Positions 7,960 through 17,372 of a stretch of DNA of 59,242 nucleotides are shown here, piece after piece. Position 1 is the first letter of the stretch; each line of letters starts with the position of its first letter. The notes under the pieces were generated by a model, which saw only the letters and a list, made by a program, of their open reading frames with translations, was not told the DNA's origin and ran no database searches. The DNA is from Ectothiorhodospiraceae bacterium (GTDB lineage Bacteria > Pseudomonadota > Gammaproteobacteria > SZUA-152), in NCBI GenBank assembly GCA_002401775.2, contig NVUB02000086.1, positions 1 to 59,242 of the forward strand, in the 5' to 3' direction. The translations under genes were made by a program, and so were the position numbers.

Positions 7960-8691
7960 TTACCAGGAGGTATTGTCTTCCAGGAACGGTTCGTTTGGAT
8001 CCGTTTTGGGTAGATGGCCATCTTTTTTCAACGGGTTATCCACTCGCGTCAGTTCGTCTTCGTGAACCTTGATTTCGGTCTTTCGTCTCGGCAGGTAATG
8101 GTTGGCGGGCTGTGTGCCCCATTCCGGCATGAGTGGGTATCCCCCTCTTTCGGTAATGGCGAGGGAGGCTTCGGATTCCGGGTCGTGTACGTCGCCAAAC
8201 AGGCGCGCGGAGGTTGGGCAGGCCAATACACAAGCGGGTTTACGTTCGGACTCGGGTAAGGCTTCGTCGTAGATGCGATCTACGCAGAGGGTACATTTTT
8301 TCATGACCTTCTGGTCTTCGTCGAGTTCGCGCATTCCGTAAGGGCAGGCCCAGGCGCAGTAGCCGCAGCCGATGCATTTGTCGTAATCCACCAGCACGAT
8401 GCCATCTTCTTCGCGTTTGTAGCTGGCACCCGTTGGGCATACGGGTACGCAAGGCGGGTCTTCGCAGTGCAGGCAGCTCTTGGGGAAATGTATCGTTTCC
8501 GTATTGGGGAACGTGCCGACTTCAAAGGTTTGCACACGATTGAAAAAGGTGCCGGTGGGGTCTTTGCCGTAAGGATTGTCATCCATCAGCGAGCCAGAGG
8601 CGCCGGAAGTGTTCCACTGTTTGCAACTGGTGACACACGCGTGGCAGCCGACGCAAACGTTTAAATCAATAACTAGGGCGAGTTGGGTCAT
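7960..8691 (-). CDS. soeB: Iron-sulfur subunit of sulfite-oxidising molybdoenzyme (four [4Fe-4S])
   Basis: A 243-residue ferredoxin-type protein with four cysteine groups: CVGCHACVTSC near residue 13, CLHCEDPPCVPVCP, CIGCGYCAWACPYG and CTLCVDR plus a late CVLACP. This is the standard DmsB/PsrB/SoeB arrangement. There is no signal peptide, which fits a complex on the cytoplasmic face. It lies between soeA and soeC and would carry electrons from the molybdenum centre to the membrane subunit. The C-terminal 60 residues are charged, without cluster motifs. Confidence 0.9.
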   Translation of the reverse strand: MTQLALVIDLNVCVGCHACVTSCKQWNTSGASGSLMDDNPYGKDPTGTFFNRVQTFEVGTFPNTETIHFPKSCLHCEDPPCVPVCPTGASYKREEDGIVLVDYDKCIGCGYCAWACPYGMRELDEDQKVMKKCTLCVDRIYDEALPESERKPACVLACPTSARLFGDVHDPESEASLAITERGGYPLMPEWGTQPANHYLPRRKTEIKVHEDELTRVDNPLKKDGHLPKTDPNEPFLEDNTSW

Positions 8692-8717
8692 ATTTCAATT
8701 CACTCAATCAAGAAGAT

Positions 8718-8816
8718 CTAACGCAAAGGCGCAGAGATGCAAAGGTCGCAAAGGTTTTTAATGAAAAGGACTTTCTTAGCGTCCTTTGCGGCTTCGCGTC
8801 TTTGCGTTGGATTTTA
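8718..8816. repeat. Dispersed palindromic repeat (aacgcaaaggcgc type)
   Basis: An inverted repeat with arms taacgcaaaggcgcagag ... cgcgtctttgcgttgg and inner copies of gcaaagg/cctttgc. Related copies lie at about 31179-31205, 51513-51662 and 53250-53345, always between genes. Here it fills the soeA-soeB gap and could fold in the transcript. Confidence 0.85.
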
Positions 8817-8820
8817 AAAT

Positions 8821-11739
8821 TCATTTCCGTTTACCAATATTAAGCCCAGCCGGTTTTTTACCCGCAAAATAACTCAGCCACGATTTGCGCTTACCTTCAC
8901 CGGGAACGGTGGGCTGGTTTTCGAATTGTGGCGAGGTCTCTTCCGGTTCATTGGGGTCGGCTTTGTAAACGCGCACTTGCACGTCATACCAGCCTGCTTG
9001 CCCGGTAATGGGGTCAGAGTTGGATATATGCTCACCGGCATCATGGGGGGGCAGTTCTTCCGAAATGACGTGATTCAGCAAGAACCCTTTTTGCGATTCG
9101 TTGGCATCCTCAGTGAGGTTCCAGGCACCCTTGGCTTTGCCGATGGCATTCCAGGTCCACACGGTACCGGGCTCTACGGCTTCGGACAGACGACACATGC
9201 AACGTACCTTGCCCCACTGTGATTCTATCCAGATCCAGTCACCATCACCAAAGCCAGCAGCGGCGGCGGTTTTTGGGTTCACATGCAAATAGTTGTGCGT
9301 GTGAATCTGTCGCAGCCAGGCGTTTTGTGAATCCCAACTGTGGTACATGGCCATAGGGCGCTGGGTTAGCGCGTTGAGCGGATATTTTTGCTTGTCCGTC
9401 AACTGGGCTTCCAGTGGCTCGTAATAGAAGGGCAACGGGTCAAAATAGGTCTCGATGCGTTTGCGCAAACGGTCAGGTGGCTGTTTGCCTGCATATTTAC
9501 CCTGTGCGCTTAATCGGAATTTTTGCAACACCTCAGAATAAATATGGATGTTGATAGGGTCCGTGTAGCGAGTCAAACGATGATATTGCGCCCATTCCAG
9601 GTATCCCTGATTCCAGTTGCGCATGTACTGATAGGATTTAGGTAGCTTGTGGTGGAACACACAGTTGTTCTTTTCGTACATTTCCCATTGTTTGGGATTA
9701 GGTTCACCCGTCATGGACTTTTCGCCACTTTTGCCGCGCCATCCGGCCAGGAAGCCGATGCCAGAACCGGGCTCGGTCTCGAAATTGGTAATAAAATCTG
9801 GGTAGTCGCGGTATTTACGCGAGCCGTCTTTGTGAGTGAATGCTGGGAAACCCAAACGTGAACCCAGTTCAATGAGTACTTCCTGGAAGGGTTTGCACTC
9901 GCCTTTTGGCTTCACCACGGGAATACGCACGGAATCCGCAGGGCCATCAAATTCAGAAATCGGACGGTCCAGCATGGACATCACATCGTGACGTTCCAGA
10001 TATGTAGTGTCCGGCAGCACCAAATCAGCAAAGGCGACCATTTCCGACTGGAAGGCGTCGCAAACGATGAGGAACGGGATTTTGTACTCGCCATTTTCAT
10101 CCTTGTCGTTGAGCATTTTGCGTACTTGCGACGTGTTCATGGTGGAGTTCCAGGCCATGTTGGCCATGAAAATCATCATCGTGTCGATTTTGTAGGGGTC
10201 GCCGCGGTGCGCGTTGGTGATGGCGTTATGCATCATGCCGTGCACAGACAGGGGATATTCCCAAGAAAAGGCCTTATCCAGTCGTACCGGTTCGCCATCG
10301 TCGTCCACGAATAAATCGTTGGGGTCAGCAGGCCAGCCCAGGGGCATGCCACCTAATGGCGTGTTGGGTTTTACCCCTTGTGGGCCAGTAGGGGTTTTCG
10401 GGCAAGGTGGAATGGGCCGTGGGAACGGTGCTTTGTGGCGGAAACCGCCAGGACGGTCAATAGTGCCCAGAATCGACATCAGAATCGACAATGCGCGAAT
10501 ACTTTGGAAACCGTTGGAATGAGCCGCCAAACCGCGCATGGCATGGAATGACACGGGATTGCCGGTGACAGACTCATGTTCCTTGCCCCAGGCATCGGTC
10601 CAGGCAATAGGCAGTTCAATCTTTTCATCACGGGCCGTAATACCCATTTCGTGTGACAGCCGGCGAATCGTCTCTACGGGGATACCGGTGATATCAGCCG
10701 CCCATTCAGGGGTGTAATCCTTGACGCGCTCGACCAACAACTGGAAGCTTGTCTTAACGGGAGTGCCATCATCCAGGGTAAATTCACCCAGCAATACTGG
10801 GTCGGCATCGGTGTGGGTTTGCACGGCCTTGTTAGTTTTGCGATCCCACCACAGTTCGTCGTGGGGGTGAACCTTGCCTTCATCAAAATCATCGCCACGC
10901 ATTAACAGGCCGAAGTCGTCGCTTTCTTCATCCTGGTTAATAAGCTGGGCGGCATTGGAATATTGAATCAGGAAATCACGGTCATACAGCCCGGTTTTGA
11001 TGATCTCGTGGATCATGGCCAGCAGCAGAGCGCCGTCAGTGCCGGGCTTGATGGGCACCCACTCATCGGCAATGGCAGAGTAGCCGGTGCGAATGGGGTT
11101 GATCGACACGAACTTGCCGCCGTTACGTTTAAACTTGGATAACTCGATTTTGAGCGGGTTAGAGTGATGATCTTCCGCGGTACCGAACATCAAAAACAGT
11201 TTGGAGCGCTCTAGGTCCGGCCCGCCGAACTCCCAAAAGGAGCCGCCAATGGTGTAAATCATGCCGGCGGCCATGTTTACCGAGCAGAACCCGCCGTGAG
11301 CGGCGTAGTTGGGAGTGCCAAAGTTTTTGGCAAACATGCCCGTTAAGGCCTGCATTTGGTCGCGGCCAGTAAACAGAGCGAATTTTTTGGGGTCGGTCTC
11401 TCGAATGTGGAGGAGGCGGGTTTCCATCATTTCAAAGGCTTCATCCCAGGAAATAACCTCGAAATCCGAGCTGCCACGGTCGGCACCTTCGCGGCGTTTC
11501 AACGGCTTGGTGAGCCGGGCCGGGGAATATTGCTTCATGATGCCAGAGCTGCCCTTGGCGCAAATCACCCCCTTGTTGAGCGGGTGGTCAGGGTTGCCCT
11601 GGATGTAGCGCACTTCGCCATCACGCAGGGTGACACGAATGCCACAGCGGCAAGCGCACATGTAGCAGGTGGTGTTTTTGGTCTCGAGGCCTTTTTCGAG
11701 ACCGGTTTCCACGTAGGTAGCCGAGGTTGTGTCCGACAT
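8821..11739 (-). CDS. soeA: Molybdopterin catalytic subunit, cytoplasmic sulfite dehydrogenase (SoeA-like)
   Basis: A 972-residue molybdopterin oxidoreductase of the PsrA/PhsA/SoeA branch. C25xxC28xxxC32 and C60 (TCYMCACRCG, GVICAKG) hold a [4Fe-4S] cluster. C152 in HGGFCSVN lies where the molybdenum-coordinating residue is expected. The C-terminal dinucleotide-binding domain starts around residue 790 (QRPMAMYHSWDSQNAWL). There is no twin-arginine signal, as expected for the cytoplasmic Soe enzyme and unlike exported polysulfide or thiosulfate reductases. The ATG at 11739 is preferred over an upstream TTG at 11766. It heads soeA-soeB-soeC-moaA. The predicted reaction is sulfite to sulfate with electrons to quinone. 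Confidence 0.88.
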   Translation of the reverse strand: MSDTTSATYVETGLEKGLETKNTTCYMCACRCGIRVTLRDGEVRYIQGNPDHPLNKGVICAKGSSGIMKQYSPARLTKPLKRREGADRGSSDFEVISWDEAFEMMETRLLHIRETDPKKFALFTGRDQMQALTGMFAKNFGTPNYAAHGGFCSVNMAAGMIYTIGGSFWEFGGPDLERSKLFLMFGTAEDHHSNPLKIELSKFKRNGGKFVSINPIRTGYSAIADEWVPIKPGTDGALLLAMIHEIIKTGLYDRDFLIQYSNAAQLINQDEESDDFGLLMRGDDFDEGKVHPHDELWWDRKTNKAVQTHTDADPVLLGEFTLDDGTPVKTSFQLLVERVKDYTPEWAADITGIPVETIRRLSHEMGITARDEKIELPIAWTDAWGKEHESVTGNPVSFHAMRGLAAHSNGFQSIRALSILMSILGTIDRPGGFRHKAPFPRPIPPCPKTPTGPQGVKPNTPLGGMPLGWPADPNDLFVDDDGEPVRLDKAFSWEYPLSVHGMMHNAITNAHRGDPYKIDTMMIFMANMAWNSTMNTSQVRKMLNDKDENGEYKIPFLIVCDAFQSEMVAFADLVLPDTTYLERHDVMSMLDRPISEFDGPADSVRIPVVKPKGECKPFQEVLIELGSRLGFPAFTHKDGSRKYRDYPDFITNFETEPGSGIGFLAGWRGKSGEKSMTGEPNPKQWEMYEKNNCVFHHKLPKSYQYMRNWNQGYLEWAQYHRLTRYTDPINIHIYSEVLQKFRLSAQGKYAGKQPPDRLRKRIETYFDPLPFYYEPLEAQLTDKQKYPLNALTQRPMAMYHSWDSQNAWLRQIHTHNYLHVNPKTAAAAGFGDGDWIWIESQWGKVRCMCRLSEAVEPGTVWTWNAIGKAKGAWNLTEDANESQKGFLLNHVISEELPPHDAGEHISNSDPITGQAGWYDVQVRVYKADPNEPEETSPQFENQPTVPGEGKRKSWLSYFAGKKPAGLNIGKRK

Positions 11740-12378
11740 AAATATCAAGCCTTTGTCTGTTTTCAATCGTCTGTTTAAAGAGTGCCCGATCTGTGATTAT
11801 ATCAGCATATCGTGATATAGCTAATTACTGACGTTAACGCTGGGATAAATAAATTCGATTGTCTCTGCGAGGCTATCTGTGCCTGTAAAAAAGAATTCCT
11901 TGAGTATAGGACGTGCAGAAGGGGATATAGGAATAGTTTTTTTTAAAATTTAACATGCCTCTAAAGAAGACTCAGTTTCTTAGCGTAGGGTGGGCACCGC
12001 CCACCATTAAGACTTGAATAAGGCACAATTGGTGGGCGGTGCCCACCCTACAAAAACAGAATCGGTTATGTAGTGGCAACATTTAACCTCATGCTGGGTT
12101 TTGTTAATCGGCATGACATTTAATTTTCTTTAAATTTTTATTGGGCGGCGATCCAGGGCATTTTTAGTGAGTTGCAAATTGTGTGTTGCAAATCCGCAGG
12201 TTTCTGTGGGCCTGGGGTAAATGGAAATTAAAACAATCGGTCACTCCGGTATGTCTTTAGCTAAGGGGCAGCGACTCTGAACAGACAAAAAACACTGGAT
12301 TCCGGCCTAAAACGTGCCGGAATGACGAATTGAATGTGGTTTAATGGATATTTTCCGCGCTGTATTTTCCACAACGCC
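11740..12378. other. Intergenic region upstream of soeA
   Basis: This region separates soeA from the chemoreceptor gene and probably holds the soe promoter; an A+T-rich stretch with atatcagcatatcgtgatat lies at about 11798-11817. It also has a 22-bp hairpin at 11985-12051 (separate entry) and a ccggcctaaaacgtgccgga palindrome near 12303-12322. No coding frame was recognised. Confidence 0.5.
11985..12051. repeat. Long perfect hairpin repeat
   Basis: The arms gtagggtgggcaccgcccac (and two more bases) at 11985-12006 and their reverse complement at 12030-12051 form a 22-bp stem around a 23-base loop. One arm recurs in altered form near 31242-31275 (tagggtgggcacg ... gtgcccac). It is a dispersed palindrome, too G+C rich in the loop flanks to be a simple terminator. 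Confidence 0.9.
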
Positions 12379-13998
12379 TCACACTTTGAACTGCGCCACA
12401 AGTTGTTGCATGTGCGTGGCGGTTTCGCTTAATGCAGCCCCCGCTCCGGCAAGCTGGTTACTGTTTTCGGCGTTGACCTCAGTGGCCTGGCTGATATTGG
12501 CGATATTTTTGTCCATATCCGTAGCCACCGCGCTTTGTTCTTCGGCGGCACTGGCAATTTGGGTATTCATCTGGCTGATGACGGTGACTGCCGAGGTGAT
12601 TTCACCCAGTGCCATGCCCGCATTCGCGGCCTTGACAACCCCTTGCTCGGATGTGTTTTTCCCCCGTACCATGATGTCTACGGCTTGTCCTGCGCTAGAT
12701 TGCAGGTTTTCGATCATTGTCTGTATTTCTTGGGTGGAGGTCTGGGTACGGCTGGCCAGTGTACGCACCTCGTCAGCCACCACAGCAAAACCCCGGCCTT
12801 GTTCACCGGCACGTGCCGCCTCGATGGCGGCATTCAGCGCCAGCAGGTTAGTTTGTTCGGCAATGCCCCGGATAACGTCCAGCACGGTGCCGACATTTTG
12901 GCTTTCTTCGCGCAGCCGGTTAACCGCTTCGGCACCTTGGCCCACATCATCGGCCAGCCGGTTGATGATGCTGATGGTGGCATCCACCACGCTACTGCCG
13001 TTATTGGCAGCGGTGTTGGCTGTACTGGCGGCCTCGGAGGCCAGTTCGGCATTTTGTGCGACATCGGCAACGGTCACGGCCATTTCATTGCTGGCGGTGG
13101 CCACCTGGTCGGTGTCTGAGCGCTGCCTCTCCATGCTGTTGAGGCTTTGTTGGGCGATGCCAGCCAGTTCTTCCGATGCGGTTCCTACCTGGCTACTATG
13201 ATTTTTTAGTTCCTGGATAATGCCCTGGAGCTTGCCCATAAAGGTATTAAAATGGCCCACTAACTGCCCAACTTCGTCCTGGTTGTCGGCCTTCAGTCGC
13301 CGGGTCAGGTCCCCTTCGCCACGGGCGATTTCCCGCAAATTATCAGAGACCTTGGTGAGGTTGCCGACAATACCTGCCGATACGAGGTGACCCGTAACAG
13401 CCAATATCAGGACTAGCGCGGCGCCAATCAACATACCCACATTGAGGCCGAAGTTGGCGGCGTTATTGGCCGTTTCAATGGTGTCGGTGAAAGCGACATG
13501 GCGTTGATCGCGAAACTGTGTCAAATCGTCCCGGAAAATCTTGAGCTTGATCTGCATGACCTGGGCCTTGGCCGCTATCTGGTCGGCTGGAATGCTGCTA
13601 TTAAGCATCCCCAGCGTTATGTCTTTGGCGGTCTTGAAGTAGTCTGTTAACGCCTGTTGCAGTGTTTTAATCATCTCGACATGGTGGGGGTTGAGTTCAG
13701 CGATTTCTTCAAAGGCGGATTGCATTGCGGCTACCGTGTTTTGGGCATCCTCCACAACGTCCTCTTCTTCGGTGGAGACGGCTTCGTCCAACAGGTTTAT
13801 GGTTTGTTGCAGTCGTACGAGATTCTTTTCGCTGTGTTCGAGGGTCGGGAAAATGCTATCGCGTAACTGTGCCAGGCTTTGGGCGTTGTTGCTCGTCACG
13901 GAAAAGTTAACGGCAAAGTACACCGTAAAACCAACGATGGCGACCGCGACAATGGAGAGAATTTTGTAACGAATAGAAAGAGTATTAAATATAGACAT
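12379..13998 (-). CDS. Methyl-accepting chemotaxis protein
   Basis: A 539-residue chemoreceptor. Residues about 10-32 and 190-213 are membrane segments around a helical periplasmic sensor of roughly 155 residues. A HAMP linker follows, and then the cytoplasmic signalling domain with the conserved hairpin tip [20 protein letters not shown]. Methylation helices flank the tip. It transmits to CheA/CheW, which are not encoded here. Downstream of it on the plus-coordinate side lie a small binding protein and a porin on the same strand, so it may sense something linked to them. Ligand unknown. Confidence 0.95.
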   Translation of the reverse strand: MSIFNTLSIRYKILSIVAVAIVGFTVYFAVNFSVTSNNAQSLAQLRDSIFPTLEHSEKNLVRLQQTINLLDEAVSTEEEDVVEDAQNTVAAMQSAFEEIAELNPHHVEMIKTLQQALTDYFKTAKDITLGMLNSSIPADQIAAKAQVMQIKLKIFRDDLTQFRDQRHVAFTDTIETANNAANFGLNVGMLIGAALVLILAVTGHLVSAGIVGNLTKVSDNLREIARGEGDLTRRLKADNQDEVGQLVGHFNTFMGKLQGIIQELKNHSSQVGTASEELAGIAQQSLNSMERQRSDTDQVATASNEMAVTVADVAQNAELASEAASTANTAANNGSSVVDATISIINRLADDVGQGAEAVNRLREESQNVGTVLDVIRGIAEQTNLLALNAAIEAARAGEQGRGFAVVADEVRTLASRTQTSTQEIQTMIENLQSSAGQAVDIMVRGKNTSEQGVVKAANAGMALGEITSAVTVISQMNTQIASAAEEQSAVATDMDKNIANISQATEVNAENSNQLAGAGAALSETATHMQQLVAQFKV

Positions 13999-14040
13999 AT
14001 TGGTAATCTCAGTAATTACGGTGGACTAAGGGTGACTCCT

Positions 14041-14067
14041 GTCAGATTGTCAGATTGTCAGATTGTC
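14041..14067. repeat. Short tandem repeat gtcagatt
   Basis: Three perfect copies of the 8-base unit gtcagatt plus a partial one, upstream of the chemoreceptor start. Right next to it, 14073-14083 and 14100-14110 form an 11-bp stem (ggcatattggc), between this gene and the binding-protein gene. Confidence 0.85.
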
Positions 14068-14132
14068 GGGGTGGCATATTGGCGTTGTTTATAAACGAAG
14101 CCAATATGCCTGCCTTTGTACTAGCCCAACAC

Positions 14133-14603
14133 TTAGGGGGTGCGTAGTAATACTTTTACCGAACTATCCACTGCGTTGGCGTTAACGTAACCCACGGCGT
14201 CGGTGTGGCTGGCAACATAGGCTTTCACTTCGGCATCGTTGGCGAGTTCCTTGGGGGGGATGGCCTTTCCGGAGAAGATCATCTTGGACCAGTAGGCCTT
14301 GTATTTGTTAATACCTTTTTTGGCCACCATTTTGGTAAACTCGGCTTTGGTGGGGCTTTCGTCGATCTGCCCTATTAATGTGACGGTGCTCATACCCGGA
14401 ATAGTCTTGGTTTTGCCCAGAAACAGCTTTTTTGCAACTTTGGCATCCAGGCTACTGGCTCCCGAGCTGGGGTTGGCGATGATGGCGATTTCTGCTAGCG
14501 CAGGCATTGCGCAAGTCAGTAACGCCAAAGTCACCAATGTTACCCACGGCGTTGTGCGAAGTATGCGCGTATTGGGTATTGTGTGTTTTGTTGTGTAAGT
14601 CAT
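14133..14603 (-). CDS. Short periplasmic phosphate-binding-like protein (PBP type 2)
   Basis: A 156-residue protein with a signal peptide ending PALAEIA. The mature part, about 120 residues, resembles one lobe of PstS-type binding proteins: IANPSSGASSLDAKVAKKLFLGKTKTIPG is the region where PstS-like domains have the F.G..W box, and AVGYVNANAV is the conserved GY segment near the end. It is about half the usual length. Such small PBP-like proteins are frequent next to porins and sensors in Proteobacteria. The porin gene precedes it by 11 bases, so they are co-transcribed. Ligand not predictable. Confidence 0.75.
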   Translation of the reverse strand: MTYTTKHTIPNTRILRTTPWVTLVTLALLTCAMPALAEIAIIANPSSGASSLDAKVAKKLFLGKTKTIPGMSTVTLIGQIDESPTKAEFTKMVAKKGINKYKAYWSKMIFSGKAIPPKELANDAEVKAYVASHTDAVGYVNANAVDSSVKVLLRTP

Positions 14604-14614
14604 GGTTATCCCTT

Positions 14615-15652
14615 TTAAAAAACCAGATCCATGGTGAACGAAACGATGTCGACATTGTCGTCACCCGCAGGTAATGCCTCAATGAGGCCATCGGTGGTGG
14701 GGTCATCGGGTTCGATGCGTTTCCACTGTGTCTTGAAAACGGTGCTGGCATTGTAATGATAACTCAAAGCCAATGCGGTGGAGGTCTGATCCAGGTTACC
14801 GCCGTGCCCTTCCACACTCGCGAAGGTTATGCTGGGTAGGAGCGTGCTAAATTGGTAGCCCAAGGTGAGGTAACCGGCATTAGACTCAAAGAGCGCGTTG
14901 CTATCCACGGTACTGTCGGCATATTCCGCGTAGGCCAGAAAATCATCTATTTCCAGTTTGGCCCCCAGGTTATAGGTGACTTTCGTTTGGTTATCCAGGT
15001 CACCGGCTATTGTCAGCTTACTGCTAAGCCCGCCCGCTTGGAGGGTGATCATATCATTCGTTACCTCGAGCTTTAATCCCACCATTTGTCGCTGATAGTT
15101 GTCGGCACCCTCGCTGTAGCCAATCTGGCCGGTAAAGGGTTGTAGGCTGAATTCCCAGTCGTCACCACCACTGTAGACCACGGAAAGGCCATCGAAGGAT
15201 TCCACGAATAGGTTTGGCGACTCATCGCCCATTTCCAGGCGATAGAACTCGGAGGGAGGCCGGGCCCAGGGATAGGTAATACCGATATCGATATTTTCGC
15301 TCACTAGGCCTAAGGGGTATTTTTGCCGACCGAAGCGGACGGATGTGGTTTCAGTGAGTTGAAGCGTGGCAAAGGCCCAGTCCATGTTCAATTCGCCTTC
15401 AACCGCTTTAAAGTGAAACTGCCCGGCTACTGACCATTGCGCGTTCAATGAAGCCGCAAAGACGACACCGGCGGCGCTGTCGGCAAACCCTCCTCGGTCG
15501 TCAACACTTTCCAGGTAGGGGGCTTCGGAGTTACTGATTTCATAGGCCGAACGAATAAACCCGTGCAGGGCAACATCTCCCGCAGTGGCCTGACTACTGA
15601 CTGCGACGCAGCACAGTAACAGGGCCGTGGCCAGTGTATGGGTGTGCTTCAT
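14615..15652 (-). CDS. Outer-membrane porin-like protein
   Basis: A 345-residue protein with a clear signal peptide (TALLLCCVAVSSQATAGDVAL). Alternating amphipathic strands follow, and the chain ends in phenylalanine (FTMDLVF), the usual barrel-insertion signal. VRFGRQKYPLGLVSEN is the strand-turn element seen in phosphate-selective and related porins, which have a FGR.. box near residue 105. It is the first gene of the porin, binding protein and chemoreceptor group. Substrate cannot be told. Confidence 0.8.
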   Translation of the reverse strand: MKHTHTLATALLLCCVAVSSQATAGDVALHGFIRSAYEISNSEAPYLESVDDRGGFADSAAGVVFAASLNAQWSVAGQFHFKAVEGELNMDWAFATLQLTETTSVRFGRQKYPLGLVSENIDIGITYPWARPPSEFYRLEMGDESPNLFVESFDGLSVVYSGGDDWEFSLQPFTGQIGYSEGADNYQRQMVGLKLEVTNDMITLQAGGLSSKLTIAGDLDNQTKVTYNLGAKLEIDDFLAYAEYADSTVDSNALFESNAGYLTLGYQFSTLLPSITFASVEGHGGNLDQTSTALALSYHYNASTVFKTQWKRIEPDDPTTDGLIEALPAGDDNVDIVSFTMDLVF

Positions 15653-16146
15653 GCTGGTTGTCTCCCGAGTTAATGAAATAAATGTTTAAGAAAAGTATGG
15701 GGTTAGGATGATAGCTTTTAGTCTGTTGTTTATTTTCCTGTACAGCCTATCGGTAGCGAATATGACGGCTTTAGGTTTTTTTCGTTTATTGTCAGACGGG
15801 CCCGCCCGCCCGTGTTGGCGCGTGCCATGTGTGATGAATGTAAACAAAATGCGCTTAATGTGGCGATTAAAAGAAAGAATTTCCGGTTGGACTGTTTACG
15901 CATAGAATGGGTTGCGTTTGCAGTCTATGCCTGCAAGTATCGGATGATAGGTGTGTTGGGTTTGTGTGCGTATTGTCAGTCGGGAGTGGTCGGCCAGAAG
16001 ATGTTAAAAATAATCACCCGGTAGTGGTGGATAAGACTGTGGTAAACCGAGCCATGGTAAAGGGGCATGGCCAACAGGGCTGTGGCGAACAATGCAAAGG
16101 AGGTAGACCGATGGTAGCGGTTGTAGCAACTAACCAGACTATACTG
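15653..16146. other. Intergenic stretch upstream of the porin and the qmoA fragment
   Basis: About 490 bases with several open frames of 60-90 codons, none with recognisable protein features. A G+C-rich spot at 15796-15825 (gacgggcccgcccgcccg) is short and unexplained. The porin promoter should lie near 15660-15720. Sequence just before 16147 may be degraded qmoA, but I cannot align it. Confidence 0.4.
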
Positions 16147-16460
16147 GATCACCAACATGGAACTGGAACGCATGATGGCCCCCTTTGGTCCGACCGGCGG
16201 TAAACTGGTGCGCCCATCCGATGGTAACGAAGCCAAGGACATTGCGTTTATTCAGTGCGCCGGTTCGCGCGATAAAAATCATCTTGCCCAGTTGCTCGCG
16301 AATTTGCTGCATGGCCAGTCTAAAACAAACCACTTATCTACGTGAGCAGTTTGGCGAGGAAGGTAAGTCAACGATTTATTACATCGATATCCGTGCCATT
16401 GATCGTATCGACGACTTTTATCAAAAAATACAAGATGACGAGAATGTGCATTTTCTTTAA
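16147..16460 (+). pseudogene. QmoA/HdrA-type flavoprotein, internal fragment with frameshift
   Basis: One frame reads ITNMELERMMAPFGPTGGKL, then VRPSDGNEAKDIAFIQCAGS and RDKNHL. The frame then shifts near 16285-16310 and continues MASLKQTTYLREQFGEEG, STIYYIDIRAIDRIDDFYQK and QDDENVHFL. This is the central part of QmoA/HdrA proteins (E.ER...PTGP..G, FIQCAGSRD.NH.. and the YYIDIRAID box). The N- and C-terminal thirds are missing, and a cysteine-rich part is lost at the frameshift. Sequence stops where an IS4 transposase remnant begins. QmoA is the flavoprotein of the quinone-interacting complex of APS reductase; HdrA of sulfur oxidation systems is a close relative and a possible alternative. 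Confidence 0.85.
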
Positions 16461-16912
16461 TCTCAATATTCAGAGCATCGGTAATATCATTCACATTGGC
16501 ATTCGTTATGTTGCAATACTGCGGTACTGCATCGGTTGCAGAGATAAGCAGATGTAGTTTTATGCCTTGCGTATTACGTGTGCAGCTTTTTTGGGTCCAG
16601 TTATCGTACCCCAGTCCATTTAAGGTAATTGAGGTTGAATCCAGTAAATATAAAAATATTTTCAATTCGCCCCGCATCTTTCGATTAACTTGCCCCGTTA
16701 GTTGCTCGCAAACGTCGACAAACAATCCAGTATTTCGCTGACGATTTGCATCAGAAAGCGTTGAACGGTTAATCGTTTTACAGCCTAGGTGATAGTGGTG
16801 ACTAATCATGGCTGTTAAAACCCTTCGTGTATTTGTCAGCCTCTCGCTTCTCAACTAGCCTGTCGAAGCCGCCCCGAGAAAGCCTTTTTAATATTTCGCC
16901 AATTCGTGTCAT
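16461..16912 (-). pseudogene. IS4-type DDE transposase, truncated and frameshifted
   Basis: From ATG 16912 (minus) the frame reads MTRIGEILKRLSRGGFDRLV to a TAG, and a second frame resumes with NRSTLSDANRQRNTGLFVDV, KIFLYLLDSTSITLN, then NTQGIKLHLLIS and ITNANVNDITDA. These are the N-terminal region, the SRSTL.DAN box and the first catalytic D (LDST) of IS4-group transposases. The gene ends abruptly at the qmoA fragment, so the C-terminal half with the catalytic glutamate is gone. No terminal inverted repeats were found. It probably took part in breaking the qmo locus. Confidence 0.85.
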
Positions 16913-17372
16913 TCTATATTAAGTTGTCACCCCTTGGTTTTTAAGTCTGCTAACTGGGGTTTTACCCTTTAACGTAAATTAATTAGTTGGATCGTAGCGA
17001 GGGTGTCTTAAAAACTGTTAAAAACTGGAAAAACATTTTAGATTCAGTGCATCGCCTAAAGGCGCCTACTGTTGGTAGGCGGTCGCAGTAGATCCAACTG
17101 ATTAATTTAGGTTTAACCGCAGTGGCGATAACACTTTTTCACTCAACCGACTTTTTATTCCGGATAGTAGTGGTGCGCGTCGGGCATCAACAAGGGTGGG
17201 TTCTGTTTTCCTGCCCCAATGCCCCAACGGGTGGGTATCCAGCTTTTCTGTACTGATAGGGTATAGATTTTTTGTATAGGGGGTTTAGACATTCTGTGCT
17301 CGACGTCCTTCCGTTTTAAGGATAGCCTAACGATCAGTAGTTTTGCGGCCAACTGTTATGAGGATAATCTAC
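16913..17372. other. Region upstream of aprM with a dispersed palindrome
   Basis: Bases 17046-17085 carry gcctaaaggcgcctactgtt ggtaggcg, a palindromic repeat found inverted at about 29139-29170. The aprMBA promoter must lie in this region; ggatagcctaacgatcagt before 17340 shows no clear consensus boxes. No gene was recognised. Confidence 0.5.

Noticed and set aside
15708-16242. Several open frames of 60-98 codons on both strands upstream of the qmoA fragment
   Set aside because: They overlap each other, lack ribosome binding sites and have no recognisable domain.
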